64,000 bases of DNA from Microglena sp. YARC (GCA_022414725.1 CM039462.1:17806531-17870530), one strand, 5' to 3'; shown: positions 10,601 to 18,912, counted from the first letter of the stretch. Notes: a model not told the origin generated them from the letters alone. Made by a program: numbers and translations.

Positions 10601-12019
10601 TGGGTGACTAGGTGACAAATTATGTATGAATCCTAAAGCGTCCCATCCATGGTGGTTGCATTACTCAACTCTGTGGCAGAGTCCACAATTAGCAAGCAGC
10701 TTGTAGATGTAGGTCTAGTGCTAACTGTCTGACCTTCAGACAGCCAGTAAGGGCCAAAGATTCAAAACAAATGGGTGACTTTGTAACATATTACCAATGC
10801 ATCCTAAAGCGTCCCATCCATGGCGGTTGCATTATTCAACGCTATGGCGGAGTCCACAATTAGCAAGCAGGCTGTACTGGTAGGTCTAGTGCTAAATGTC
10901 TGATCTTCAAAGGGCCAAAGGTCAAAAACGGATGTTGAAATTGATATTTTATGCATCTTTATACAACATAAAAAAGCTGCACCCTGCATCCTAATATATC
11001 TCCCTATATCTATCACTGCTAGTAGAACCTCGCCGTCTTCGGCAGTAAAAAACATATTTACCATGGAAAATATAAACGTGAACAAAAGTTTTCTTGGCTC
11101 TCCAGTCCGATTGATTTTTTGCATAGTAACTTATCAAACCTTCCCCATGCCCTGTACGCCTCCCCCCCCACCCCGCCCACCCCACCCTTCCTGCGTCCCT
11201 ACAGAACTGACCTACTAACCTCCGCATGTTAACCAAGCACCTTCCCATTGATCAGTTTTCCCTCACACTCACCGCACGCTTGCGCCTCATCTTAGCTGCT
11301 CTCAGCTCTCCAGTCCAATTGAAGTCTGGCATAGTTGCTTTCCAAACCCTTTCCCATGTCCTTTACGCTTCCCCCCCCCCCCCTCCCCCCACCCCGCCCA
11401 CCCCACCCTTCCTGTGTCCCTGCAACGATTGTTTGGGGTTCAGTCCATCAGTGCTTTTTCGTTATAACCCCTCCTGTCATGGTTGGGCAATTCCCTTTAG
11501 CCTATTTGGTCTACCTCTGGACTCTAACAACTACTACCTGTACCTGCTTCCCCGTAACAACTACTACCTCTGACTATAACTAACAACTACTACCTGTACC
11601 TGCTTCCCTCTAACTAACAACTACTACCTGTACCTGCTTCCCTCTAGCAACAACTACTACCTGTAACTACTAACGTCTAACAACAACTACTACGTACACC
11701 TGCTTCCCTGCAGAGCTGGCCTACTGACCTGATCATGTCCCAGCTCCTTCCTCTCAAGCAGTTTCAAAAGCTGCAGAACTCGAAGCCGATAAACCAAAAG
11801 ATAATGTTCAGAATCACGGGCCACAACCCCGCGGCTTCAGCGCTCTACACAGGGGCAGTGAATCACATGAATGGGAGCATGCTTGCAATCATTGAGCACC
11901 CCACTGACCTGATCCTGGTCCAACTCAAACCTATGGATCTCGTCAACCAGCTGCCCCCCGACGTGGAGCTCTCAAGTGTCATGTTCCTTGGGCAGGCGCG
12001 CACAATCCTCACATCATGA
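1480..12019 (+). CDS. MED25: Mediator complex subunit 25 (3' part of gene, 4 exons)
   Basis: Predicted join 1480-1644, 3430-3661, 9681-10333 and 11714-12019 gives 451 residues and a TGA stop, with junction phases 0, 1 and 0 all matching. MED25 is a nuclear Mediator subunit that links activators to RNA polymerase II. Residues about 1-75 resemble the end of the MED25 vWA domain: FSVVSIKDRSHRLLVELF aligns with the animal SIVSPRKLPALRLLF segment, then SRSHMALVSP with DPRHMVLV. A Gln/Pro-rich linker follows to about residue 285. The ACID-like domain begins at EIWSGTLYLHSQ (compare VWSGVLEW) and continues with SWPTDLIMSQLLP (compare WPQKLIMQLIP). The start codon and first part of the vWA domain are missing. 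Family assignment rests on remembered family patterns and was not searched. Confidence 0.75.
1645..2010 (+). repeat. 30-bp tandem array repeating the MED25 5' splice site
   Basis: About eleven near-identical 30-bp units start with CATGGTGAGT. The first GTGAGT is the true donor at 1645; exact copies recur at 1675, 1705, 1735, 1765, 1795, 1825 and 1915, and decayed ones at 1855, 1885 and 1945. Thirty bases is a multiple of three and the reading frame stays open, so use of a later donor would add ten residues (VSAILCFVCM) per unit. Confidence 0.85.
2064..2275 (-). repeat. tRNA-derived SINE-like element
   Basis: Read on the minus strand this starts near TGGTCTAGTGGTAGACC (A-box-like D arm) and runs through a decayed B-box region into a conserved tail with CCGTCGTACGCGGG-type and CACCACGCCCC-type motifs. 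The clearest copy is at 34955-35150. Other copies are near 23590-23840, 30955-31170 and, more diverged, 50753-50945 and 13300-13450. Confidence 0.6.
2300..2390 (+). repeat. Diverged copy of MED25 exon 3' end plus donor
   Basis: This stretch parallels the last about 70 bases of the exon at 1480-1644 (AAGCTGACCCCGCAAGATAA against AAGCTGACACCGGAAGAAAG, then ATTCTTCAGAAGTTGAATG). It continues into CCATGGTGAAAG at the place of the donor and on into intron-like sequence. It is a longer exon-edge duplication than the 30-bp array just upstream. Confidence 0.7.
2400..3010. repeat. Minisatellites in MED25 intron
   Basis: From about 2420 to 2610 and again near 2740-2780, units of about 24 bp (GTAGCTGCCTGGCTGTAGCT) repeat. 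Near 2630-2700 a further piece carries CCATGGTGAGGGCAAA and resembles the exon-edge copies. From 2875 to 3010 a unit of GTCAGGTGTGCATGGTAAT repeats about seven times. Open frames here are repeat translations. Confidence 0.7.
3018..3424 (+). repeat. Pyrimidine-rich CCCATCC array before a MED25 acceptor
   Basis: Imperfect units of ACCCACCCATCCTTACC run right up to the acceptor of the exon at 3430 (TTTCACGTGCAG). The array is almost pure pyrimidine plus A on the sense strand and looks like an expanded polypyrimidine tract. Confidence 0.75.
3430..3661 (+). CDS. MED25: MED25 exon (vWA end and start of Gln-rich linker)
   Basis: Acceptor CGTGCAG ends at 3429 and donor G|GTAAGT follows 3661; the exon enters in phase 0 and leaves in phase 1. 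It encodes SRSHMALVSPAW, the last strand and turn of the vWA domain, then a Gln-rich tract (QQQMPQQQQQPHLPP). Confidence 0.7.
3673..3816. mobile_element. MITE family A copy
   Basis: Starts TTTTTCTTTTCGGCTATGAGC and contains the AGCAGCAGCTTCTAGGCAGCTCC motif, with the inverted partner (TGGCTGGCTCAGGGA) near 3800. It lies just inside the MED25 intron, about ten bases after the donor. Confidence 0.55.
3880..4075. repeat. Tandem repeat, CTTGTCTTGGGTCAACACTGG
   Basis: Five to six imperfect units of about 35-40 bp. Several reading frames are open through it on both strands, which is expected for a repeat lacking stops and is not evidence of coding. Confidence 0.75.
4140..4610. other. Transposon debris in MED25 intron
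   Basis: GGACTAATAGTCCTAATAGCTGGG motifs near 4175-4225 resemble the internal repeats of the hAT element at 17.4-18.6 kb. A C-rich run lies near 4475-4495. No exon is recognised. Confidence 0.35.
4616..4850. mobile_element. Dispersed MITE family B (GGAGCCCCC / GCGTCGC ends)
   Basis: One end carries AGCGTCGCCTGCGACGCT and CGGAGAGTGATCGC, the middle carries GGCTGACGTGTCGGGCTTC, and the other end carries GGGTAACCCTGGGGG and GGGGGGCTCCGCC. Related copies are at 8553-8765, 18950-19165, 22018-22695 (interrupted), 35826-36150 (partial), 41060-41175 (partial), 61793-61978 and 63287-63500. There is no coding capacity. Confidence 0.6.
4862..6090. repeat. 182-bp satellite-like tandem array
   Basis: Units with a period of 182 bp (for example AACTGAACTCACAA at 5058, 5240 and 5422) contain CTTGAACAGCTGCCCCATC, a CACCTGGCGACAGCAACAAC block and a CCACCAACAACCA-rich block. 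Later units are more diverged. Long frames in both directions are open because the unit lacks stops in some frames. Confidence 0.85.
6050..6835. repeat. Second tandem array related to the 182-bp unit
   Basis: Three units share the TTCAATCGCTGGGACACCTGG start with the previous array, then diverge into GTATGGTAGTTGTATGGTAA repeats and a conserved TCTCCTTCCACACTTGC plus GTGCGACGC segment. No coding evidence. Confidence 0.7.
6840..7545. other. Unassigned intronic sequence
   Basis: A CCA-rich microsatellite lies near 7328-7395. The rest has no recognised exon, although it lies inside the 6-kb MED25 intron. Confidence 0.35.
7546..7900. repeat. Array of the CAGGGGTAGGCCAAATAGGC dispersed repeat
   Basis: Four tandem units each join a GTATGTATGT stretch to TTACAGTCCAGGGGTAGGCC and AAGGGACTTGCCCAA. 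This family occurs singly at many places in the window, near 11485-11525, 21765-21815, 42826-42935, 44925-44970, 49141-49260, 50110-50210, 51955-52005, 55855-55890, 57440-57960, 58400-58535 and 59145-59180. The full unit also includes AAGCACTGATGAACTGAACCC, so it is probably a short interspersed element. Confidence 0.65.
7901..8552. other. Unassigned intronic sequence
   Basis: Contains a degenerate CCCTAAACC tract near 8077-8100 and AT-rich sequence near 8190-8260. No exon recognised. Confidence 0.3.
8553..8765. mobile_element. MITE family B copy
   Basis: Shows CAGCGTCGCAAGCGGCGC at one end, GGCTGACGTGTCAGGC in the middle and GGGGGCTCCCCCACCCC near the other end, as in the copy at 4616-4850. 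Confidence 0.55.
8885..9055. mobile_element. AT-rich MITE family C (ATATCATATGAT)
   Basis: Begins with repeated ATATCATATG palindromes and ends CATATGATATGCCGGTCCCTA. A copy in the opposite orientation is at 15487-15665, starting TAGGGACCGGCATATCATATG and sharing the AAAGTTACCATTT/AAATGGTAACTTT core. Confidence 0.6.
9125..9680 (+). repeat. 85-bp tandem array of a MED25 3' splice site plus exon start
   Basis: Seven acceptors end at 9143, 9255, 9340, 9425, 9510, 9595 and 9680; the last five intervals are exactly 85 bp. Each unit carries TTTCATTCTCAG followed by GTTGGTCTGGAGTTCC, the start of the real exon. Eighty-five is not a multiple of three and upstream units run into a stop, so only the last acceptor (or one three units up) keeps the frame. 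Confidence 0.88.
9681..10333 (+). CDS. MED25: MED25 exon (Gln/Pro-rich linker and start of ACID domain)
   Basis: Acceptor TTCTCAG ends at 9680 and donor GAG|GTAGGT follows 10333; the exon enters in phase 1 and leaves in phase 0. It encodes WSGVPSQDPSLISNSG, then a long low-complexity Gln/Pro tract, then EIWSGTLYLHSQLAPD, the likely first strand of the ACID domain. The Gln codons are mixed CAG and CAA. Confidence 0.75.
10520..10925 (+). repeat. Copies of MED25 exon 3' end plus donor in the next intron
   Basis: Two copies of the last about 70 bases of the exon ending at 10333 appear at about 10646-10715 and 10816-10885, each followed by a GTAGGTCTAGTGCTAA donor-like sequence. A shorter donor-side copy lies near 10538. 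None has an obvious acceptor, so they look like decoys and not cassette exons. Confidence 0.8.
11190..11713 (+). repeat. Acceptor-side copy and polypyrimidine repeats before last MED25 exon
   Basis: Near 11190-11250, TCCCTACAGAACTGACCTAC mirrors the true junction TCCCTGCAGAGCTGGCCTAC at 11705-11724 and continues with weak similarity into the exon. From 11525 to 11700 a short unit of ACAACTACTACCTGTACCTGCTTCCC repeats and supplies several polypyrimidine tracts. Confidence 0.65.
11714..12019 (+). CDS. MED25: MED25 last exon (ACID-like domain, stop)
   Basis: Acceptor CCTGCAG ends at 11713; the exon enters in phase 0 and ends with TGA at 12017-12019. It encodes SWPTDLIMSQLLPLKQFQ, IMFRITGHNP, SMLAIIEHPTDLILVQL and a short tail, in the order of the strands and helices of the ACID domain. 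Confidence 0.75.
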   Translation, partial: SWPTDLIMSQLLPLKQFQKLQNSKPINQKIMFRITGHNPAASALYTGAVNHMNGSMLAIIEHPTDLILVQLKPMDLVNQLPPDVELSSVMFLGQARTILTS

Positions 12020-12099
12020 CTTAACGTCCATTTCCACACAGCATGCACTGTGGTGTCGTGTATCACATCATGCCACAAAGTTCATCTCCACACAGCATG

Positions 12100-12470
12100 C
12101 ACTTTTCCTTCAGGATTTTCTTAGCAGCTTTTAGTGAGCTTCTTATTTTAGCAGCTCCTAGTGAACTTCTTATCTTAGCAGCTTCTAGTGAGCTTCCTGT
12201 CTTAGCAGCTTCTAGTGAGCTTCTTGAGCCTGCCACTGGGCTATGCCGCAAGATTTCAGCAGGCATGACGTAGATATACTTCAAGGTTGCTGAATGCTTA
12301 CCCCAAAACACTAGAAGGTAAATCAAACTCTCTCGCATAACAAGCCGCAATATTTCAGCATTGCTGCTTATCTCAGCTTCCAGGCACACTAGGTTGCGCG
12401 AGGTTTTGCTGGATAGCCAGTCAGGGGAGCAGCCTAGAAGCTGCTGGCCATAGCTGAAAAGAAAGACAAT
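12100..12470. mobile_element. MITE family A copy with internal amplification
   Basis: Repeated TTAGCAGCTTCTAGTGAGCTTC units at 12118-12230 and the inverted end AGCTGCTGGCCATAGCTGAAAAG near 12440-12465 identify the family. Inside it, CCAAAACACTAGAAGGTAAATC near 12303-12325 is also found at about 14234-14256. Confidence 0.5.
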
Positions 12471-13299
12471 GTGTGAGGTCTCACTCCCCACATTGTGTCA
12501 TTGTCCAAGGATGTCAAACTCCTGACGCATGCTATGGTTGTGGCATCAATCAATCATGCAAAGGGTAGCACTGGTGATGAAGATGATGATGAGGATGATG
12601 ATGACATTTTCCCTGGTGCCCTACTGAACTCCAAATGTGCCCGCGGCTTGACGGAGTCAAGGAGGACGTAGGAACATCACGATGCCTGAATGCGCCAAAC
12701 TTTCTTGTTAAAATTTTTCCGAAATTTGCCGAGTACGTAAATCTAGTCCTGTCCATGGCACACAGTACACCACTGTTCCATTTGTGGGCTACTCAAGTCA
12801 GCTTCCCCCCAGCTCCAATAGCCAGCCAGCCACTGGGCCAAACCCAATGCTTGCAGCTGCATTGGGATGCATGTCATATCAGTGTTCAGATGCACAACCT
12901 AGTTGACAGCTGTTCATCCAGGCTGGCAGGTGACAGCTGCATTGGAATGCATGTCATATCAGCGTTCAGACGCATAAGCTAAATCCAGGTTTTGCCCAAG
13001 GACAGGAAAAGGGAGCTGCTTAAAAGCTGCTATGCGTAGACCCCAAAAGAAACAGTGCTGCACACTTGCTCCTCACCCATGTGGCGGAGCTTCACTCAAA
13101 CAGTGTGGGTCACCCCCTAGGGGCAGGGAATCTTTGTGATGACTGGCAGGTAGCGTGTAGCGGGTATCGTAGGAGGTTGCTTCTAGCCTGCTGTTGCTGT
13201 TGTTGTTCTGGGTTTCTGACTCTTTTCAATGATTACATGAAAAAGGGAGGACAGGGACCCTAAATATATGATTGTACTAGTAGTAATCTTGCAATAGTG
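12471..13299. other. Transposon remnants, no gene seen
   Basis: A MITE A variant lies near 12780-13045 (CTCCAATAGCCAGCCAGCCACTG, tandem copies of CAGCTGCATTGGGATGCATG). A short GATGAGGATGATGATG tract lies near 12575-12600. No supported exon. Confidence 0.4.
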
Positions 13300-13450
13300 G
13301 GGGGGAAAGATAACACCTGGGGGGGCGTGGTGTTCAGGGGACCCTCCCGTACGCTGCAGCTGGGGACAGCCACCGTGGCAGATATAGTAAGTGTAACCCT
13401 CCAGGCGGTTGGGAGACTCCGCAACAGTGAGAGGGTAAATAACCGATATG
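13300..13450 (-). repeat. Degenerate SINE tail
   Basis: GGGCGTGGTGTTCAGGGGAC and GTACGCTGCAGCTGGGGAC parallel the tail of the SINE copies at 2.07 kb and 30.95 kb. The tRNA-like head is not recognisable. Confidence 0.4.
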
Positions 13451-13599
13451 ACTGAAGGTATGCAACTCTGGCAGGCAGTTTTCAGGGAGTAGAAAATAGC
13501 AGAAAATAACGTAACAATTGCCGAAACCTTAAGGGATCTGCCCATAGGCTCTCAAAAAGATATCCTACAGTTCCAAAAGAAACTGTTCCACAAGACATC

Positions 13600-13803
13600 T
13601 TACTGTTCTTCCATGTCTGGGAACTCGACTTCTTCCACTTCTGGCAACTCGCTGGGTGGAAGTATTGTATTCTGCAGAAGGTTGGACGCAGATTGTCGGC
13701 GTACCAAACCTTGTAACAATCGTTCTTGTTCTGGTAACTTGAACTCGCCGTCTCTGGCTTTTTGCCCGGCAAAGACAGACTTCAACTTGAACTTGGTTAC
13801 ATA
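13600..13803 (-). CDS. Orphan exon-like frame of unknown function
   Basis: A minus-strand frame of about 68 residues has protein-like composition (KLKSVFAGQKARDGEF, LPEQERLLQGLVRRQ, LPEVEEVEFPDMEEQ) and ends with a stop at 13600. A possible acceptor (CTGTAG) precedes it. The upstream 50 bases (ACGGCGAGCAGCCAAATTAC) are a dispersed sequence also found near 21485-21550 and 29045-29100, where the frame is broken. It may therefore be the C-terminus of a transposon protein and not a host gene. Function not recognised. Confidence 0.35.
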   Translation of the reverse strand, partial: YVTKFKLKSVFAGQKARDGEFKLPEQERLLQGLVRRQSASNLLQNTILPPSELPEVEEVEFPDMEEQ

Positions 13804-14340
13804 GCTACAGCCAGTAATTTGGCTGCTCGCCGTCTTCGGCAGTAAAAACATTATTACCAGGAAAATGTAAACTCGAGCAAATCAATTTTTTCATTTTGTT
13901 GTTTTATATTTATATTCCTCTTCTTCTGAACGAAAAAACTGTACAAAAAATAGCCTATTCATACCTATCAAAGAAGACTTGATCCAGTCTCTTCATACAT
14001 TAATGGGTGAACAAAGGAAGCTTCTCTTGCTCTTCAACTTCTGGATTGCACATCAGATAATGTAGAGGAATCACTTTGCTCTCCGATTGGGAAATCAGGC
14101 TCTGATACTTTCTTCTCGAATTCAGCAAGGCTTGTCAGTACATTCAAAAAACACATGGCAAAAACAGACTACCGGTATCGCTGGCCGATTACAGGCACAG
14201 CGTAGATTAAGTTTAAGTTTGCTGAATTCTTACCCCCAAACACTAGAAGGTAAATCAAACTCTCTTGCAGATCAATCCGGAAGATAGCTTTCAGCTAATG
14301 CAGGGGCACGAAATTACTTATTTTGAGTTTAGGGTTCGCG
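13804..14340. other. No gene recognised
   Basis: Contains the CGCCGTCTTCGGCAGTAAAAAC dispersed motif near 13826-13850 (also near 11027, 21487, 29055 and 52960) and otherwise unassigned sequence. Confidence 0.3.
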
Positions 14341-14508
14341 ATGGGAGACCCACCCTTTGAGGCGAAAACAAAACAAGAATGAGAACGGCAACCATTAGCA
14401 GCTGGACAGGTGTTAAACACACAAATTCAAGCATGATGGCCAAATACATTTTTGTTTTAGTTGTGGAAGGTATTTCACCCCAGGAGGTGGGTCTCCCTAC
14501 ACAAACTA
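14341..14508. mobile_element. Foldback MITE family D (GGGAGACCCACC ends)
   Basis: Starts GGGAGACCCACCCTTTGAGG and ends CCCCAGGAGGTGGGTCTCCC, an inverted pair. Single ends of the same family occur near 34018-34070 and 55347-55405. Confidence 0.55.
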
Positions 14509-15259
14509 GATGTGTTCAAAATAATCAGTCAATTCCGAAATAAAGTAACCACGAAGCCTTTACGCATATTTCATCTACCACCCTGTGCCAGTCCGGGAGT
14601 TTAGGGTCCAAACCTACAGCGCTAGGTAAAACCTTTCTCTAATAACCTAGCCAGGTACGGTACTTGTGACATGCCCCAACACACGTGTAACTTCGACAAC
14701 CCAAAGGGGGGAGATGGAGGAACTACAGGTAGTTCTCAGCTGCCCAGTCATTGCTTCGCAACACATGATGACCCATGCGTAATATGCGCCATACGTGTTA
14801 TATTCATAAATATCACCCAAACATGGTTGTTGACACGTGGCATTTTTTGGAAGATGACTAACACTTTTGAACAACACCTAGAAACCTACCTACAAAATGA
14901 AAGCGCTTGACTAGGGAACTAAACGCGCTGGCCCTGGTGGGGCCGAAGTGTCTAAAATGAATGCATATCCTATTCTCCTTAGCACTGAAGATAAACAAAT
15001 AAATATAAAAACCTTATTACGAGGCGTGAGGTTGAGGGGGGCAGCCCGTTTGCCTGCACTGGGGCCAACCACCTAAAACCACTGAAAGCAAAGAGTGTCA
15101 TCACATACTGCATCAGACGAGCAACAATGCAGACGGACGACTCTCAGGGATTACATGTCCAGGTGTCGTTTGGTGATTGGTCCCAGTGCGAGCCAACGGG
15201 CTGGCCCCCTCAACCTCTCGCCTCGTCATAAGGCGCCTAATATATTAATAAGTCCCGTT
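14509..15259. other. No gene recognised
   Basis: Includes two pieces of a dispersed sequence, GAGGTTGAGGGGGGCAGCCC near 15030 and its inverse GGGCTGGCCCCCTCAACCTC near 15199. That sequence also occurs near 9080, 44263, 54330 and 57178. No exon supported. Confidence 0.3.
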
Positions 15260-15440
15260 CAGGGTAGTACAAAGCGCGCGCGGCACGCTTTTTGAGCCCC
15301 ACTGCGCGTTTCGCGCAGTTTTTCCACCCCCCCTGTGGGCGCAGTGTGCAGTTTTTGCGCTTTTTGCACTGCAAAGCGCTGACCAATTTGACGTTTGTGC
15401 GCTATAAGCGCTGGCCAATTTAACAAAATGTAGTACCCTG
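15260..15440. mobile_element. hAT-type MITE with 8-bp target duplication
   Basis: Inverted ends CAGGGTAGTAC and GTAGTACCCTG enclose GC-rich sequence with GCGCAGTTTTTCCACCCC and GCGCTTTTTGCACTGCAAAGC. The flanks are the perfect direct repeat GTCCCGTT (15252-15259 and 15441-15448), the size made by hAT transposases. Sister copies are at 40084-40279, 44641-44820, 50284-50478 and 55507-55700. Confidence 0.85.
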
Positions 15441-15486
15441 GTCCCGTTACGTGCATGGAAGTGTCAGAGACCGCTTCCACTCATGC

Positions 15487-15665
15487 CTAGGGACCGGCAT
15501 ATCATATGATGTTGACCAAAGGCAATTCTGATATCATATAATATCATACAAATTGCATCATATGATATCGTACACAAATGGTAACTTTAGCCCAGTCAGA
15601 CTGCCAGCATCATATGCTATCATATGATGACTTGATATCATATGATGTCATATTGCCATTCCCTA
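15487..15665. mobile_element. AT-rich MITE family C copy
   Basis: Opposite orientation to the copy at 8885-9055, with the same TAGGGACCGGCATATCATATG end and several ATATCATATGAT palindromes. Confidence 0.6.
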
Positions 15666-16389
15666 CTCATGCCCCTTCCAGACGGGACAGTCGGACATCA
15701 CTGAATCAGCCAAGCTAAAACACATACGGACAACCTGACCTTAAACCTGGACAAGTCTTTAAAACGTCTAATCTGTTTATTGTGCTCCCTGTTTTCGGAG
15801 GGTATCACACGGGGGGACTTGGACTTGGGAGATGGTGAGCAGCCCAGAGTTGGCTTCAGATCTATTTATAAATCCCGATAATATTTATGGGATTGATTGA
15901 AAAAGATGCAACCATCCAATCCAATCCAACAACGAAGATGACACAAATTTGTTGTCAGTGACTCAATTGCAAGAGTTGATTTGAGTGACAAACGTGTATG
16001 AGTATTCAATACTTTGTAGAAGATTCGAGAGAAGAGTGTGTGTATGCTTCACACTGAATGTGTGAGTTGGGGGGAAACTTTGCTGCCAGTGACCCCATGT
16101 GAGCAACTTCGTGTCATGGTTGTTCTAGGCGCTGCGTCTTGCGTCACAGACACCGATTTTTGAGGGTCTGCAGCGTCGCAGGCGCAGATTTTGAAACCGG
16201 TTGCGTCTCATGATGAAGATTTTTGAGTACCCCAGAATAAGCCTACTTGGTGCATGTGTGCAGCAGCCAAGTGTTGCATCCAGCTGTCCAGCATCCAGAA
16301 ACTGAATTTCTTCATTAAGTCATACTGCGTGGGACACTGCTAGAGACGGCGGATCAGGCTCGCAAGCCATCACTTGGCAGCCTGAAAAC
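15666..16389. other. No gene recognised
   Basis: Unique-looking sequence with a CGTCTTGCGTCACAGACACC-type repeat near 16130-16210. No exon with good splice sites was found. Confidence 0.3.
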
Positions 16390-16406
16390 AGGGAAACATA
16401 TTCCTG

Positions 16407-16438
<32 letters not shown>

Positions 16439-16468
16439 GGGGCGCGGGTGTGGGGGGCGGGGTGGGGG

Positions 16469-16520
<52 letters not shown>

Positions 16521-16690
16521 AATGATGGGTGGTGGGGGCGGGGTGATCATGATGATGATGATGATGATGATGGTGGAGGCGGGGTGGGGGTGGGGGTGAT
16601 GATGATGACAATGATGGTGGTGGTGTGGTGGTGGCGGTGGTGGTAATGATGAAGATGATGATAATGATGATGATAATGATGATGATAATT
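16390..16690. repeat. ATG/GAT trinucleotide microsatellite
   Basis: Long GATGATGATG tracts are broken by G-rich segments. The minus-strand frames with poly-Ile or poly-His here are microsatellite translations. Confidence 0.9.
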
Positions 16691-17402
16691 ACATTTCCCT
16701 CATGCCCTACTGGACTCAAAATGTGCCCACGGCTTGGCAGAGTCAAGGGGGGCTTCTGAACATCATAAGTGTACCCCATCCCCCAAGTGTAAATGTTCTT
16801 CGGACAGTGGACAGCGGACAGTTTAACAATATATTTATGGATTTTCACTCCAGTAAGTGGGAACCCGTACACAATTAAGCACAATGAGGACTCAGAGAGA
16901 AAAGGGGAGAAAGTCCTACATATTGAAATTGAAATTGTTACATCCGTTTAATATAGTTACCCACAGGGCGTGATTTAAAGGACACTACAGCGTAAGCCGG
17001 AGCTAGCTATAGTCACCGCAGGACCACCACATTGAAAAGAATCACCTCCAATGCATGCAGTTGCAGGCACCGTGGCCACATCATGCCAGTGCAACGTACT
17101 ACGGGGGGTTTTCACCCCGGTTACATAAGCAGGAAGTTCACTTGGAAAGGCGGGGCATGCCAGACCACTGTGAATCAAGACGGAACAGTGAGTAGTTGCT
17201 GCCAACATAGTTGGTCGGCCCTGACGGAGTAATGCGATGCTACCAACAACTCGTGGTGGTGGTGGTGTTGGTGGTGTAGGTGGTGGTGTTGTAGGTGGTG
17301 TTGGTGGTGGTGTTGTAGGTGGTGGTGGTGGTAGTCCTTTATATCCTGTTCAGGTTGTCTTGACGAGACCTGTCGTGTCGTCCCATATGTATCGTGTCTT
17401 CC
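16691..17402. other. No gene recognised; GGT microsatellite
   Basis: A GGTGGTGTTG microsatellite lies at 17255-17335. Near 17380-17410 the sequence CTTCCCATATGTA repeats. No supported coding exon. Confidence 0.35.
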
Positions 17403-17410
17403 CATATGTA

Positions 17411-18561
17411 TAGGCTTCGGAGGTTAGGGCCAACGTCCAACAAAATTAGCCCTATTAGGGCTATTAGCTGAATTAGCCTAATAGTAACAACTAATTGAGC
17501 TAAACTTAGCCAAAACAACCCAGGAAAAGTGCCACGTGTGTAGGAGAGTGTTGATACTGTGTCCTACTGACCTTTGTGGCAATTATGTATGATCTGGCCG
17601 TCATGAGTTCATGATGAAGTAGCTCATAACTGCAGGAGCATACGGAGATCGCCGTATTATTTTATCAACACGTTACATTGGAGGGAAATAAGTATGTAAG
17701 TACATAACAGAATATGGCAAATATCATGGATGGGTATGTCCAAACTCTGTGCCACAAAAAACATGCCCTGCCCTCTTGGGGCACAGAAACCTTGCTGCGC
17801 TGCTTTGCAATGCGTGGGCTACTCCTCAGTTCCACCTTCTCCACCTCCACCAAATCTTCCTCATCCAAGTCATCATCATCATCATGCAGCAGCTCATTCA
17901 GTGCCGAAGCCGCCTTCTTCTTGACCACAGACAGTTGCCCCTTGCAGTAAGATCTGTTGGTCGGGGTAGAATGCGTATTGTAGAACGCCTGGGGGTTCGA
18001 AGGGCAGAATATCCAACTGCATTTCGTGCAAGCGATGATGCACTGCTCCTTGACCTCATCCGCGTCCATCCCATATTCAGAAGCTTGCATCTCAGGTCGT
18101 AAGAGCTTCTTCCAACCTCCCTTGATGCTATTCAGTCGTCCCAAAATCTGGATAGGCGTCAGCGCCGCACCCATGAATTTGTTTTCTGCCTCTCACATAC
18201 CAAGACTTAGGTGGATTTGAAACAGTTGCCATTCCCGAATGACAATTACTGAGCGACGCAATGCAAAAACTAGCAACCGATAATATAACAGGCTTTGACC
18301 AATTCGCAGAGGACAGATATCCTGCACTGCCTGCCTAAGCTCTTGTCTTACTGTTCCTGCCAGACCTGCTACTTGTACCCTCACCCCTCTGTTACCGTCG
18401 CATTCCGTTTCCTGACACGACGACGTTCTATTTCTCTTCTCTTTATCTCTAGTCAGCCCTAAAAAATCAGGTTTTATTTAAGGGCTAATTAGCCCTATTA
18501 GGGCTATTAACCCTATTAGGGCTATTAGCCCTAAGGAGCTAAGAACCCCCTCCTAACCCTA
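17411..18561 (-). mobile_element. hAT-family DNA transposon (1.15 kb) with intact target duplication
   Basis: The element starts TAGGCTTCGGAGGTTAGGG and ends CCCTCCTAACCCTA, imperfect inverted repeats. It is flanked on both sides by the 8-bp direct repeat CATATGTA (17403-17410 and 18562-18569). Inside both ends lie clusters of TTAGCCCTATTAGGGCTATT. It contains one minus-strand frame (17665-18174). A related short element at 56344-56451 has the same terminal sequence. At 1.15 kb it is too short to hold a full hAT transposase. Confidence 0.8.
17665..18174 (-). CDS. Zinc-finger-like protein of a hAT element (partial transposase?)
   Basis: The 169-residue frame has a CTKCSWIF...H...C pattern around residues 50-77 that resembles the BED-type zinc finger found at the N-terminus of hAT transposases. 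An acidic stretch (LLHDDDDDLDEEDLVEVEKVE) follows at about 95-115, then a basic SPRIAKQRSK segment. It lacks the DDE catalytic domain and the hAT dimerisation region. It may be an N-terminal relic or a DNA-binding-only derivative. The true start is uncertain and the last about 30 residues look non-conserved. Confidence 0.45.
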   Translation of the reverse strand: MGAALTPIQILGRLNSIKGGWKKLLRPEMQASEYGMDADEVKEQCIIACTKCSWIFCPSNPQAFYNTHSTPTNRSYCKGQLSVVKKKAASALNELLHDDDDDLDEEDLVEVEKVELRSSPRIAKQRSKVSVPQEGRACFLWHRVWTYPSMIFAIFCYVLTYLFPSNVTC

Positions 18562-18723
18562 CATATGTACCTGTCGTGTCGTCCCAAATGTTCCCGTCAT
18601 GTCGTCCCGGGACCTGTTGTGTCGGTCAAGATTCCTACTCCATAGCCAAATGCAAATATGTCCCTGAAGTCCGCCCATACACACACCAGGGCCAACTAAG
18701 AAGGGGCCCCGGGCACCCTGCTA

Positions 18724-18912
18724 TTTTTCTTTTCAGCTACGGGCAGCAGCTTCTCGGCAGCTCCCTGAGCCAGCCACTAGGCTAAGCCCCAAGATTTGAA
18801 CAGCACTGAAAAACTGATTTTGTCAGCTTCCAGATGCACTGCTTTGCTTTTTGTTTGGCTGGGTAGCAAGCCGAGGGAGCTGCCTTGAAGCTGCTGCTCA
18901 GAGCGGAAAATA
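18724..18912. mobile_element. MITE family A copy
   Basis: Both ends are well preserved: TTTTTCTTTTCAGCTACGGGC at the left and GAAGCTGCTGCTCAGAGCGG at the right, with the GCCAGCCACTAGGCTAAGCCCC core. Confidence 0.65.

Noticed and set aside
16320..16884. Minus-strand frames with poly-Ile and poly-His
   Set aside because: Translated GAT/ATG microsatellite.
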